From positions 1 to 18,710 of the forward strand of contig JAJJLU010004100.1 in NCBI GenBank assembly GCA_023807065.1: a DNA stretch of 18,710 bases, read 5' to 3'. The notes beneath the pieces were generated by a model. It was not told where the DNA came from. It made no database searches and worked only from the letters and a program-made list of their open reading frames with translations. This DNA comes from Isotricha intestinalis (lineage: Eukaryota; Ciliophora; Litostomatea; Vestibuliferida; Isotrichidae). Of this stretch, positions 1-10,837 are shown piece after piece. Within the stretch, counting starts at the first letter, position 1; every line of letters begins with the position of its first letter. A program made the position numbers and the translations under genes.

Positions 1-884
1 TTTTTTATTTTTCTTTTTATGAATTTTCTCTATTTAATTGAAAATAATAAAATAAAAATAATTTATTTTAATATAGTATTATCAATATATTTTAATTAAT
101 TAACTCAAAAATTCATAAAAAAATTTTCATAAAATTTTGACTTCATTTAATATAATAAATTTTTAATATAAATTTTTTTAATTTAATAACTAAATTTAAA
201 ATATTCAAAAGAAAGAAAATATCTTTTTGTGAATCATTTATCCTTAGAAATATCAATAAATCATAATATAAATTAAAAAGATTAAGAAGAAAAAAATATA
301 ATTTTTTTTATTATTATAGATTTGTAATAAAAAGTTAAAGATTAAAATAAGTTACTTCTTTTTTTTATTCAAAAAATATAAACACAATATAGGGGATGAA
401 AATAATTTTTATTTTCTCTATAAAAAATAATTTGAAACAACAAAGATAAAAAAGAAATGAAAAATAAAAATCACATTTACCATCTTTAACAATATAATCA
501 TATTTGAATTACTAACAACATAAAAATTAAAGTTCTCTATCAGCTTTTATTTCATAAGTAATGAAAATTCATTAAATATCTTTTTATTTATTAATAAATA
601 AGTTATTCTACTGACTAAAAGGAATTAAAAATGATTCAATCTATTAGTTAATTTAAACTTTTTATAATTAAATAGTTATCATTATTTTATATCATTTACC
701 AGGTTTTTATCTGATTTAATTAAAATAGAAAAAATAAAAATGCTTAAAATAGAATTAAAAAAAATTTAATATCATCATTATTTCATTTATTCATAAATGT
801 TTGAAATAAATAAGTATATTTTTTTATTTTTTTGAATTGAATTGTAATAATAATTAGTTTAATAAAATGTACATATATACCAAA

Positions 885-1230
885 AAGACTGGGCTATCCA
901 GATTTGAAATTTATAAAGGTAATTAAAAAATTATTGTAAATCCGTATATCCGTGTCTGTAAAATATAACTTATGATAAATAAGATATTTTTTTAGTATAT
1001 TATTTAAATCTATATATATTAAATTTTATATATTTATAAATGGAAAAATCAGAAGATAGCTTTGAAATAATAAGGGAGATAGATTCTGTCAAAAGAAATT
1101 TTTTGTTCAGCCTCAAGTTACTGGATGTAAAAAAGTTTAATCCTGATATCTATGTCTAATACTAAAAAATTTTTCTGTCCGAACTTTCAAATCCGTATAA
1201 CCCGGAGTCTGGATTGCTTAATCTTTTAGG
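885..1230. repeat. GC-richer patch with related direct and inverted short blocks
   Basis: Two related direct blocks lie at 938-958 and 1189-1212; both begin AAATCCGTATA and both contain a GTCTG further on. Inverted matches link the same ends: GCTATCCAGA (893-902) pairs with the reverse complement of 1208-1217 (9 of 10 bases), and GATTTGAAA (901-909) pairs exactly with the reverse complement of 1185-1193. Both sides are followed by GGTAATTAA. C and G are clearly more frequent here than in the flanks. Such subterminal direct and inverted blocks are common in remnants of DNA transposons, but no transposase is seen and no family is recognised. An exonic remnant of an old gene is the main alternative. 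Confidence 0.35.
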
Positions 1231-1237
1231 TAATTAA
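1040..1237 (+). pseudogene. Possible gene remnant, 39 codons then two in-frame TAA
   Basis: An ATG at 1040 opens 39 codons with unusual C/G-ending codons for this window (GTC, AGC, CTC, CTG, ATC). They read as an ordinary hydrophilic protein start (MEKSEDSFEIIREI). TAA triplets at 1157 and 1163 stop the frame, yet the same frame then continues sensibly (SELSNPYNPESGLLNLL) to a TAA at 1235. The segment lies inside the GC-richer repeat patch, so it may be part of a mobile-element remnant. No family is recognised. It could also be chance, since the reverse strand is partly open too. Confidence 0.25.
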
Positions 1238-1257
1238 TTTTTTGTTCATTCTATTTT

Positions 1258-1578
1258 TCAAAAAAAATAGATAATTAATTTCACAAAAATTTAAAAGTAT
1301 TTTTCACTGTTTTTATTTTATTATAGATATTCATAGATAAATATTATTTGTTTAATAACTTTTTGTTGTTTTAAATTTAATTTAGAAGGAAAATTATTAA
1401 TCATAATTTCTTTATTTTAATTAACTCTCATAAACTATTTTTTTAGAATCTTTTAATTATCAAATTCATAACAAAAAATCTTTTGTTCTTTATTTAAATT
1501 TAAATCACTATTTTCATTCTAATTATTATAATTAATATTATCAAACAATTTTTCATAAGAGATTAAATATTCATCCAT
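1258..1578 (-). pseudogene. Coding-like frame interrupted only by TAA/TAG
   Basis: From an ATG at 1578 the minus strand runs 106 codons in one frame to a TGA at 1258-1260, with no internal TGA and no frameshift. Eight internal triplets are TAA or TAG. The remaining codons look coding, with about eight GAA, four GAT and four CAA, more acidic codons than such AT-rich DNA should give by chance. Gln would fit at the stop positions (for example after YNN, FDN and ILKK). Either Gln codons decayed by C-to-T change, or the stretch was made for a code reading TAA/TAG as Gln. The intact genes nearby never use TAA/TAG internally. No family is recognised. Confidence 0.3.
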
Positions 1579-2025
1579 TATTTTATTTTTATGTAATATA
1601 TGTATTTTCTTTTATATATTAAAAGTATAAAATTTTAACAGTAAAAATAAAGATAATAATACTTAATTATCTATATTTTTAGGGAAATGGTTAATTGTAA
1701 AAATAAATAATTATGAGTTCAAAAAAATATTTTATTTTAATAAATCAATAATTATTTAAAATAATTTAATTAATTATGTATTTTGTGTGTAATTATCAAA
1801 AAATTTGTATAGGAAGAAAAGCAAAATTTTATATTTACATCTAAGTAATTTTTGTTAAAGAATAAATAAAGTGAAATTTATTAAAATTTATTCTTTATTT
1901 TAAAAATAATAATTTAATAAATTATTAGCTATTATTCAATTTTTCTCTAATATATAAAACTTAATTTTGTTTAAAAAAAGTTTATGTTAAAAAAATATAT
2001 TTTTTTAGATTAATGATAAATAAAT

Positions 2026-2202
2026 AGAACAAAAGTTATTATTGATGAAATAATTGATTAAATTGAAAAAATGAAAAAAGTATTGTTTAATTTATGTTTA
2101 ATAATTTTATTAGAAGAATAAAAGAATAATAAAGAAGAAAAAAATAAAAGAGAAAATCTAACATTTCATATAAATAAATAAAAAAATTAATTAATTTATT
2201 GA
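2026..2202 (+). pseudogene. Short Glu/Lys-rich coding-like fragment with TAA codons
   Basis: One frame of 58 codons runs from 2026 to a TGA at 2200-2202. It contains seven GAA codons, a heptad-like Lys/Glu-rich pattern (IEKMKKVLFNL, then EE and KEEKNKRENL) and four internal TAA (2059, 2119, 2179, 2188). Gln would suit these positions in a helical protein. No start is evident and the upstream frame is broken. It is probably a relic of a coiled-coil gene; a chance frame in AT-rich DNA is possible. Confidence 0.22.
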
Positions 2203-2452
2203 AATTAATAACATAATTCCATTATTATTAACAACAAAATATTGAAAAGCTATTTTAACTTTTCTTAATTAAATAAAATTTTTTTTATTAATTCAAGCAA
2301 AATAATTTAGTATAAATAAGTTATTATTAAATAACATTTTTTGAAAGAATATAAAAATACATTATTTATTTAAAAACATAACATAATTGTATAAAAAAAA
2401 TTGAATTCTTATATATTATATTATGAAAAAATAATTAATTAAATTTTATAAA

Positions 2453-5400
2453 ATGGAAAATTCAAATAAAAAGCCAATAATAGATATTTCAATAAGAAAA
2501 ATATATGATATAAAATTAAAGCAAGGAACAGAAATAAAAAAAATACATTTTGACGAATCAACAACAGTAAAAACAATTTATTTTCTTAAAAATAACAAAT
2601 TATATCATTTAGATTTAAGAACAAAAAAAATAAAAGAATGTGAACTTACAAAAGGGAATGATATAGTATATATAAATAGTAATTTAAATCATGATTCAAT
2701 AATTTGTGTTTTTAGAAGTGGAAAATTAATAGCAATTGAACATGAGAATAAAATAAAATATTTTTCAAACATTAATATATCTAATTTAACTAATAAAACT
2801 AATAAAAAAGAAATGAATTTAGACAATTTTCAAGTTTTTACTAATAATACTCTTGATAAAATTGTTATTGTTACTAATATTTTTATTGTTTTTTGGTATC
2901 AAAATAATTTTAAAAGCTTATCTAATACAGGAACTTTCTTTAATATTTCAAGAGAAATTGAATTAAATAAAATAGGAATTAAAATGAATGATAAAAATTA
3001 TTCTATTCAACAAAATGTAAATGTTGTTTTTTCAAATAATTTTTTTTTAGGAAGTCATTCAAGAATTTTTTACGTTATTACAGAATGTAAAAATGATTCA
3101 AAAGAAATTAATATATATTTATTTGATTATTTATTCTTATTTGATTTTAATGATAAATTTAGATCTTTACCAAAAAAAATAATTAATGATTATTATAATG
3201 ATTTATTTAATACTGAAGAAATAGAGGATTTAAGAGATATAAATTCTAAAATATCAAAAACGACAATTTTTCTAAAAGAAAAAGAAAAAAAAGCAAAAAA
3301 TCAAAAAATAATATTAAAGTCTACAATGAAAGGAGAAATTCTTGCAATATGTATAAATACAGATAATAAGAAGAATTCAACATTAATATTTTTTATGACA
3401 GAAACATATAAATTTTCTTCAAGTAAAATAGTAGATTTAATAGGACAAAAAATGTCTCAAATATTTATAGTAGATATGGATTGGATATGTAATGATATGT
3501 TTCTTTTATTATTAATGAATAATGGAACATTTTTTTTATTAAATATTAATTTCCAAATTATTATTTTAACTGACACTTCAAATTCTGTTTTACCAGATGA
3601 TTATTATTATACTCCAATGTTTTATAATATTAATAAATTAAAAGATAATGAAAATACACAATTAATTGTTTCCAAACAAAGAGATGATTTATTTTTAATT
3701 TATAGTCATTTATATGTTATATGCTTTCAAATGAATTATAAAACATATGAAAATAGATTAATTTCAATGGAAATTCCAATTGAAAATTTCGATGATTTTT
3801 TATATGAATTAAAATATTTTCATATTTATTTACCTAATACCGAAATTGATATTGATGAAGATTTAAATTTATGTGTTCTTGATATTATACATAAATATTT
3901 TTTATCAATGATAAAAACAACAAATGGGAACATTCAATTAAAAGAAGAAAAAGAAATAAATAATTCAATAATAAAAACAGATTCTGGAATAATGATAACT
4001 TCAAAAGATAATGTAAAAAATAAAGAACAAAATCCAAATAATGGAAAAAGTGAAACAGTAAATAATTTAATGAGAACTTTTATTAAATATATTAGAATAT
4101 TTAGATCAATAAATCAAATTCATGAAACAAATTTAACTATTATTTCTTATTTAATAGGAAAATCATATGAATTTTTTATTCATTTAATTAATCATCAAGA
4201 AATTTGGTTAGCTGCTTTATTTGTTGAATTATGTGAAAAATATTTATGTGAAGATTTAAAAATAAAATCTGAATATAATTATTTTATTGAAGATGATAAT
4301 ATAATTCAAAAATATCAAAGAATTATTTATAATCCTAAAACTATTGAAAATATTTCTTTTCATTCCTATAAATATTCTAAAAATCAAGCTTTATATTCTA
4401 GAATGAGATTAATTTTAGTTTTTTTTTGTTTGATTGAATTTAGAAATACTTTTTCTTTAAATATTAATGTATTAAATTTTATTCTTGCTAAATTAATAAT
4501 AATAAAATTAAAGAATAATGATTTATTAGAAGATATATTAAATGTGACACAAATAATAATTAAAAATTATAAATATTTAAAACAAGAAAATGATAAAGTT
4601 GGAAAAAATGAATATGTATTAAATTCAATATCAATGAGTTATAGAAATGAAATATTTTCATATATGAAAATAACAAAAACAGAAAGAGATGATTTAAATT
4701 TTGAATTTTTTAATGAATTTTATTCAATAGATGAATTTAATAATTTTAATGATACTACAGAAAATTATTGTAAAAATGAAGAATTAACATTAATAAGAGA
4801 TTATAATTATTTAAATAATATTGGAATATTACAAAAATGGACTGTTTTTTTTACTAATTCTTTATTTGATGAATTATTTATTGATATTAAAGATTATATG
4901 ATTAATCATTTAAGACAAATTAATGGTAAAACAGAAGAAAATACTTCTCCTGAAGAAAAAACTTTAGGAAAATTAATATATTTTAATTTTAATTTTTTTT
5001 TCCAAAGTATTCAAATTTTTCTTAAAGATTTTATTATTTTTATGACTCAAAAAAATGATGAATTTCAATCTGTAACTTCTACTTTTTTAAATTATTCTAA
5101 AAATATACTTGATGATTATAATAAAGTTTATATTCCTTTTATTTCTCCTGTTGATATTCCTTTTGTTATATTTCATTTTTATATTCAAGAAACTGATCCT
5201 AATAAAAAAACTTTACCTTCAGAAATTAATTTTAATTTATCTGTTTTAATAAAAGAACAATTTAAACCTTATAATTTAACATATGATGATTCTTTATATT
5301 TTATTGATTTTTTAATGTTAAATGGATTTAAATTTGAAACAGATAAAAAAGATGATGATAATTTAACAATAAATTATATGAAGAAAATACAATATTATTT

Positions 5401-7729
5401 ATATTCTTCTTTTTTATTTTATCTTTTTATAATTCATAAATTTAATTTAATTTACTTATTAGAAACAGAAGAAGATATGATATTAAATATTTTAGATGCA
5501 ATAGATTATAAAATGAGAAAAGAAATATATGAATATATATACATTATTGTAAATGGAACATTAAGACATTATTTAAAAATGGATTTTAATCAAAGAATAA
5601 GTCAAAATGAAGGAAGATATTTAGAAATTATTTTAGCTTTTATTAAATTAATTTTTTATCGAATTATGAGAGAAGAACCTGTTGAAGTTAGAAAAAATTT
5701 ATCTGATTTTATTCATATTACTCCAAGTGCTATGAAAAGTTATTTACTTGAAGGTGCTTTTTATTATGAATATAAAAATATTAATAATATTATTAAAGAA
5801 AAATTAATGTCTTTTAAAGAATTATTAGATATTCAAAATATTAAATCTAATAATTTAGAAGCTAATTCTGGAAATATTTTTGAAATTTTATTGAATCAAA
5901 AAGAAAAAAAACATAATAGAATTTTATTAAAGTTATTTAATAAAGATAAAGTTTTATGTAAAAATTTTTTGATTATGATGAATAATATTATTCATTTATG
6001 TTATTTACCAAATTATTCATCAAATTTAAATTCATCTGAAAGAAATATTAATCAAAATAAAAGTAATTTATTATTTGATATAGAAACAGATAAAGATTAC
6101 ATTAAAAAATTAATATATACAACAATAAATTCTTCAAAAAATAATGATTCAAATGATTATTTAATGAATATATATTCGACAATAGATAAAATAATAAAAG
6201 GAAATTTTGAAAATAAAAATCATTTTAAATTCTCAAATAATGAACTTAAATCAAAATTAATAAGAAGTGTAAAAATAGTAATAGTTAAATTTCTTCATTT
6301 AATGACAGTAATAAGATTAAAAATAAAAATGTTAATTTGTGATGCTTTTCAAGATATAGAAAGATATATTAAATATATTAGTTATACAGTTTTATATGAA
6401 GATAATATTCAAAATGCTTATGATACATATGTTAAATTAATTGATTATTTATATTTATATGATTATTCAAAATTACATGATGAAAAAAGTAAAAAATGTA
6501 TTTTTGAAGCTTTAAGAAATATTCATATTGCTTCTCTTAAATATAAAGTTAATGAAGAAATGACTCAGAAAATTTATATTATTGAAGAAAAAATAAAAAA
6601 TGATAATATTGATTTAAATGATAATTATTTAGTTTTTATGAAAGAAGTTTTTCCGAAAATAGAAAATACATATGATAGAATAAAATATTCAAAATCAAGT
6701 AATTTAAAATTTTTTTTAATTTCCTCATTCAATGATTCATACTTAAATGAAATATTAGGAATATACAATCATTTAGTTCAATATTTAAATAAAGAAAATT
6801 TATCTTCTAAAATTCCTTTAAATCATATAAGAAAAAAGTATATAATGTTATGTGAAGATTTTTATAATTTAACAGGATTTCCAATAAAATCATTTATAGA
6901 ATTTAAAAATAATTGGCAATTAATAGAAAATGAGCAAATATATAAAAATATTATTAGTGATGATTTAGATGATAATGATTATCAAAAAGGAGAAAAATCA
7001 TTAATATTAATGAATAGAAGACAAAGAGTTGGTGTTGAAACTCCAAGAAGAAAAAGAAAATATTCTATATCTAAAGCTAATAATAAGAAAAGAGATTTTA
7101 TTCCTTTAAATGATAAAAAAAATAAAAATAAAAGAGATGAATCTATTGATGTTAGAGAAGAAAAAAATGAGAAAAATAATAAAATAAAAACTAAAAATAA
7201 AATTCCTAAATTTATTCCTAAATCAAAAATAAATAATTCAAATAGTTTATTAAATAAATTTGAAAGATTGGATGGTATTATAAAAACTATAATTTTTAAT
7301 AGGATTAGATACTATGATAAATCAGATATAATATCAAATGAAAGTGAAGAACAAAAAAGAGAATATAAAATATATAATATCAAAAAAAATGATATAGAGG
7401 TAATTCTATTAAAAGAAAAATTTGTATTCTTTTATTTAATTTTTTAGGAAAAGGAATTGGAAGAAGGAAATGAAAAAGGAAAACAAAATATTTTTGGAAC
7501 AATTAAACCTTTTGAAATTGTTAATATTACTAAAACTAAAATAAATAAAATTGAAAAGAAAAATATTTTTGGAGAAAATATGAGATTTAATAATAATTTT
7601 TATCCTCAGAAAACCACTTCTATTACCAATAAATTAGATGAATTATCTGAGAAATTAAATAAATATGAAAATATGGTTCAAAACTTAGGAAAAGAATATA
7701 TAAATAATTCAACAATAACTAAAAAGTAA
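2453..7729 (+). CDS. CPLANE1/JBTS17-like ciliary planar-polarity effector protein, two exons
   Basis: This is a 1742-aa protein in two exons, 2453-7399 and 7448-7729. They are joined across a 48-nt phase-0 GT-AG intron (7400-7447) that restores the frame from DIE to EKELEEG. The first 450 residues are beta-rich and WD40-like. Their spacing resembles animal CPLANE1 (C5orf42/JBTS17, Pfam Joubert family): an FWYQ strand at 147-150, VVFSNNFFLG at 191-200, and DMDWICNDMFLLLLMNNGTF at 341-360 followed by a hydrophobic strand. The long rest is helical. A basic stretch (RRQRVGVETPRRKRK) lies late in exon 1, and exon 2 ends in a short coiled coil. In animals CPLANE1 acts with INTU and FUZ at the basal body, where it helps load intraflagellar transport-A proteins. 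That role here is inferred. The animal protein is about 3200 aa, so this one is much shorter. The start is the first ATG after in-frame stops. No TGA, TAA or TAG interrupts the 1649 codons of exon 1. The gene is well supported; the family name is moderate. Confidence 0.62.
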
Positions 7730-7824
7730 ATAAGTATTTATTAATTATATTTTTTTACCATTTAAATTTTAAAAAATTTTTTATAAATGTAAAATTTAAT
7801 TATTGATAAATAATATTAAAAAAA

Positions 7825-8895
7825 TTAATAATTATTTTGAATTATTTCTTTCAATTGATTATTTTGTTTATTTAATTCATTATTTTGTTCAATTAGATTT
7901 GCTATATAATTTTTTAATTCATTTAATTTTAATTCATTTTCATATAATTTAACTCTATATAATTCAATATTAGATAATAATTCAACAATTTCACAATTTT
8001 TTTTTTTTGCTTCATTACTTAAATTATTATCATAATTTTTATTTTTTTTATTATTTCTATCTTTTAATTTTAATAAATATACTAAAATTTCAAAATTTCT
8101 GTCGACTGATGAATTTGTTAATAATTGAAAATTATATTTTTTCCATAGATCATAACATTCATTAAATAATTTATTTGAAAATAATTGATTAATTTGGTCT
8201 GAAATTTCACTATTTATTTTTTGAATTTTGTTTGGTTTTAATAAAGAATCATTTTCTTCTTCGAATAAAGGAGAAATTGAAGAATAATTTAATTGAAATT
8301 GATTCATCAAATTTTTTAATTCATAAATTTGATTTTCTAAATTTACTTTTTCATTATTTATTTTTGAAATTTGCTTTTCTAAAAAAAATATTTTTTCTTC
8401 ATATTTCATATTAACTAAATGTTGATTATTATTCATTAATTTATTGTTTAAATTAACTCTTCCCTTATCAGACAATAAATTTTCTATTTCTTTTGAATTA
8501 TTTATCATAAAATTGATATCTTCTATTAATTCTTTTGTAAAATTTCTATTATTGAAATTATTATTATTTATTGTATGATTTTCGTTATTTTCTTTATTTG
8601 GATTTATTAATAAATTCTGATTTATTTTATTTGAATCATCAGATTTAAAAGAATTAACTTTAATAAAATTTTCTTCTTGTTTTTTTAAAATACTATTTTC
8701 AGTTTCTAGTTTTGAATTATATTTAATCGGTTTGTTAATACAATGTTCAATAGTATAATTTATTAATCTATTATATAAATCATCATAATTTTTAACTCCA
8801 TCAAGATAAATATTATTATTTTTAAAATGAATATCAGTAATATAAAAATCAAGTGGTTTAATAAAATTAGGATTATAACTATTAATATATTCCAT
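7825..8895 (-). CDS. Coiled-coil protein, unknown function
   Basis: This 356-aa intronless gene is convergent with the CPLANE1-like gene, with a 95-bp spacer. I do not recognise the family. The first ~60 residues look folded (mixed hydrophobic and aromatic, FYITDIHFKNNNIYL). An Asn/Lys-rich low-complexity linker follows, then a heptad-like segment at about 160-205 (KIFFLEKQISKINNEK). A helical region around 230-280 contains NECYDLWKKYNF, and a C-terminal coiled coil at about 303-356 is rich in Leu, Asn, Glu and Lys. There is no signal peptide or membrane segment. Coiled-coil proteins of this type are often cytoskeletal or centrosomal, but nothing here proves that. The ATG at 8895 is the first in frame. 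Codon use matches the neighbours. Confidence 0.75.
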   Translation of the reverse strand: MEYINSYNPNFIKPLDFYITDIHFKNNNIYLDGVKNYDDLYNRLINYTIEHCINKPIKYNSKLETENSILKKQEENFIKVNSFKSDDSNKINQNLLINPNKENNENHTINNNNFNNRNFTKELIEDINFMINNSKEIENLLSDKGRVNLNNKLMNNNQHLVNMKYEEKIFFLEKQISKINNEKVNLENQIYELKNLMNQFQLNYSSISPLFEEENDSLLKPNKIQKINSEISDQINQLFSNKLFNECYDLWKKYNFQLLTNSSVDRNFEILVYLLKLKDRNNKKNKNYDNNLSNEAKKKNCEIVELLSNIELYRVKLYENELKLNELKNYIANLIEQNNELNKQNNQLKEIIQNNY

Positions 8896-9151
8896 TTAAA
8901 TATTATAAAAAAAATTTAAAAATTTTTCATAATTTTTAAAATAAGAAAAAATATTAATGATTCAGTTTATTCACATAAAAAATATATTTAAAAATTACTT
9001 TTTGAAAAAATAATACGTTAAATCAACTGAAATTATAAATAAATTATTTAAGAAAAATATAATCATAATGGAAATTAAAGATTATTTTAAAATATATAAA
9101 ACTATAATTATATTTATTTTGATTCATGCAAAAAAAAACATAATAATTAAA

Positions 9152-10741
9152 CTAATTATAAAACATTTTTTTAAAACTTTGAAAATAAAAAGAAGATTTT
9201 CTTAAACTTAAATTATTTTTCAAATTACTATTAGTATGAATTGCAGTTGATTTTTCACTCGAAAAAAAATTATCAACAGAAGAAGATTTTTTAATTTTTT
9301 GAATCCTAGGTAAAAAGTTATTTAATCTTTTATTTTCTTGATTAATAATTTTCATTAAATACAAACTTTCATTTTCTTTTTTTATATTTAAAGAACTAGA
9401 ACTTCTTCTTAAAGATTCATTAATCATAAAATTATTTTTTTGAAAACCATTTTTTCTTTGACTTAAATAATTATAATGATTAAATTTAGGATAATTCTTT
9501 CCATGATTAAAAAATTTGAAAGAAACATTTTTATCATTAAAAAACGATCTTCGATTTGAAATTTTCAATTTTTGCTTTTTTTTAATAAAAAAGGAATTAA
9601 AATTACAAAAAGTATAATTTTCAAAAAGAATTTTATATTCATCACTATTTTTAATTTTATTATATTTTTCTTTTGTTTCTTCTCCAATATTATCTGGAGC
9701 TTCGCAGAATTTTTTATCAAAATTTAATCCTATTTTAGGAATATAAGGACTAATAACTTCTTTTTTATAAATTTTATTCCACGAAAATTCTTTAAACCAT
9801 TTATGTTCTTTAATTTCTTTAATTCCATGATAACCTAATCTTTTATCTTGTTTTCTTTGTAATAATCCATTCACTAAATCACAAACAAGGAAATTCCAAT
9901 TATAAGGAATATCATTTTTATTTAATTTAATTGCTCTACTTAAAATATCATTTTTAATTTCTTTTTTATTTTTTCCATGATAAGGTCTTTTCCCAAAAAT
10001 CAATTCAAATAAAATGACACCTAAAGCGAAAAAATCAACTGAAAAATTATGATTAATTGAACACATAACTTCAGGACTCATATAACCAGGAGTTCCACTT
10101 GTTTCTTTTGAATTATTTTCATGATAAACTTTTGCTATTCCAAAATCTGTTATATGTAAATATCCTTTATTGTCAAATACTAAATTTTCTGGTTTTATAT
10201 CTCTGTGAAGAATTTTTTTTTCATGTATGTATTCTAAACCTAATATTATATTTGATATTAAAAATTTAGATTGTTCTTCTGAAAAATGCTTATTTCTATT
10301 TAAGTGATATCGTAAGTCTCCTCCTAAATATAATTCCATTATTAAATATAAATTTTCAAAGTCTTGAAATGAACATATCATATTTACTATAAAACTATTA
10401 TATTATATTTTATTGATTTATTTATTTTTTTTTTACTTGTTGTGAAGTTGACTTAAAAATTTCCTTTCTGATAATATATTTTTCACACTGTGTTTTGATA
10501 TTATTTTCACTTTTGACATCACTTTCATTGCGTAATGCAAATTATTTTTTTTACATTTTACATCCCAAACCTTTTTTTTTATTTTTGCTGGATTATTTAT
10601 TTTTTATTTTTACTTTGCCAAAACCTCCTCTTCCGATAATATGTTGAAATTCAAATAAATTTTTATTTACTATATTTTTTAATATTTTTTATTATTACTG
10701 AATTCTTTTTTTGTTTTCTCTTTTATTTCTTCATTTCCCAT
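9152..10741 (-). CDS. AGC-family Ser/Thr protein kinase, STK32/YANK-like, four exons
   Basis: The spliced model gives 491 aa. Exons are 10741-10699, 10669-10614, 10570-10437 and 10394-9152; introns are 29, 43 and 42 nt, in phases 1, 0 and 2. The kinase core is complete: glycine loop GRGGFGKV (27-34), AMK with ATP-binding Lys49, SERKFL with helix-C Glu68, LHNNFIVNMICSFQD (75-89), HRDIKPEN with catalytic Asp143, DFG at 161-163, and GTPGYMSPE (178-186, Ser for the usual Ala of APE). GGDLRYHL, RPYHGK and the ISPYIPK tail region resemble STK32 (YANK) kinases. A possible AGC hydrophobic motif, FENYTF, lies at 335-340. The C-terminal ~150 residues are basic and Ser/Asn-rich. Met-Gly-Asn at the start suggests N-myristoylation. 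The stop is TAG, the only one among the genes here. The N-lobe exons can only be found by splicing. The substrate is unknown. Confidence 0.85.
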
Positions 10742-10837
10742 TTTTTTTATATGAAAGAAAAATAATTAATTAATATAAAAAGTAATTATATATTGTTTTT
10801 TTATTTTAGTCATGAAGTCAATTAAGTATTAATTTTT

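Larger units (their letters stand above)
1..2452. other. Gene-poor, very AT-rich 2.45 kb flank
   Basis: No intact gene is visible. Most of it is A/T tracts with stops in all frames. Three things stand out and are listed separately: a GC-richer patch near 885-1230 with related short blocks, and two stretches (1258-1578 minus, 2026-2202 plus) whose codon content looks protein-like but which contain TAA/TAG triplets. No tRNA, rRNA or snRNA motif was recognised. The other spacers in the window between intact genes are only about 95-260 bp, so this gap is long by local standards, which fits a region of decayed genes or a mobile-element remnant. Confidence 0.6.

Noticed and set aside
8232..8414. 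60-aa plus-strand frame
   Set aside because: It lies antisense inside the coiled-coil gene and has no protein-like pattern.
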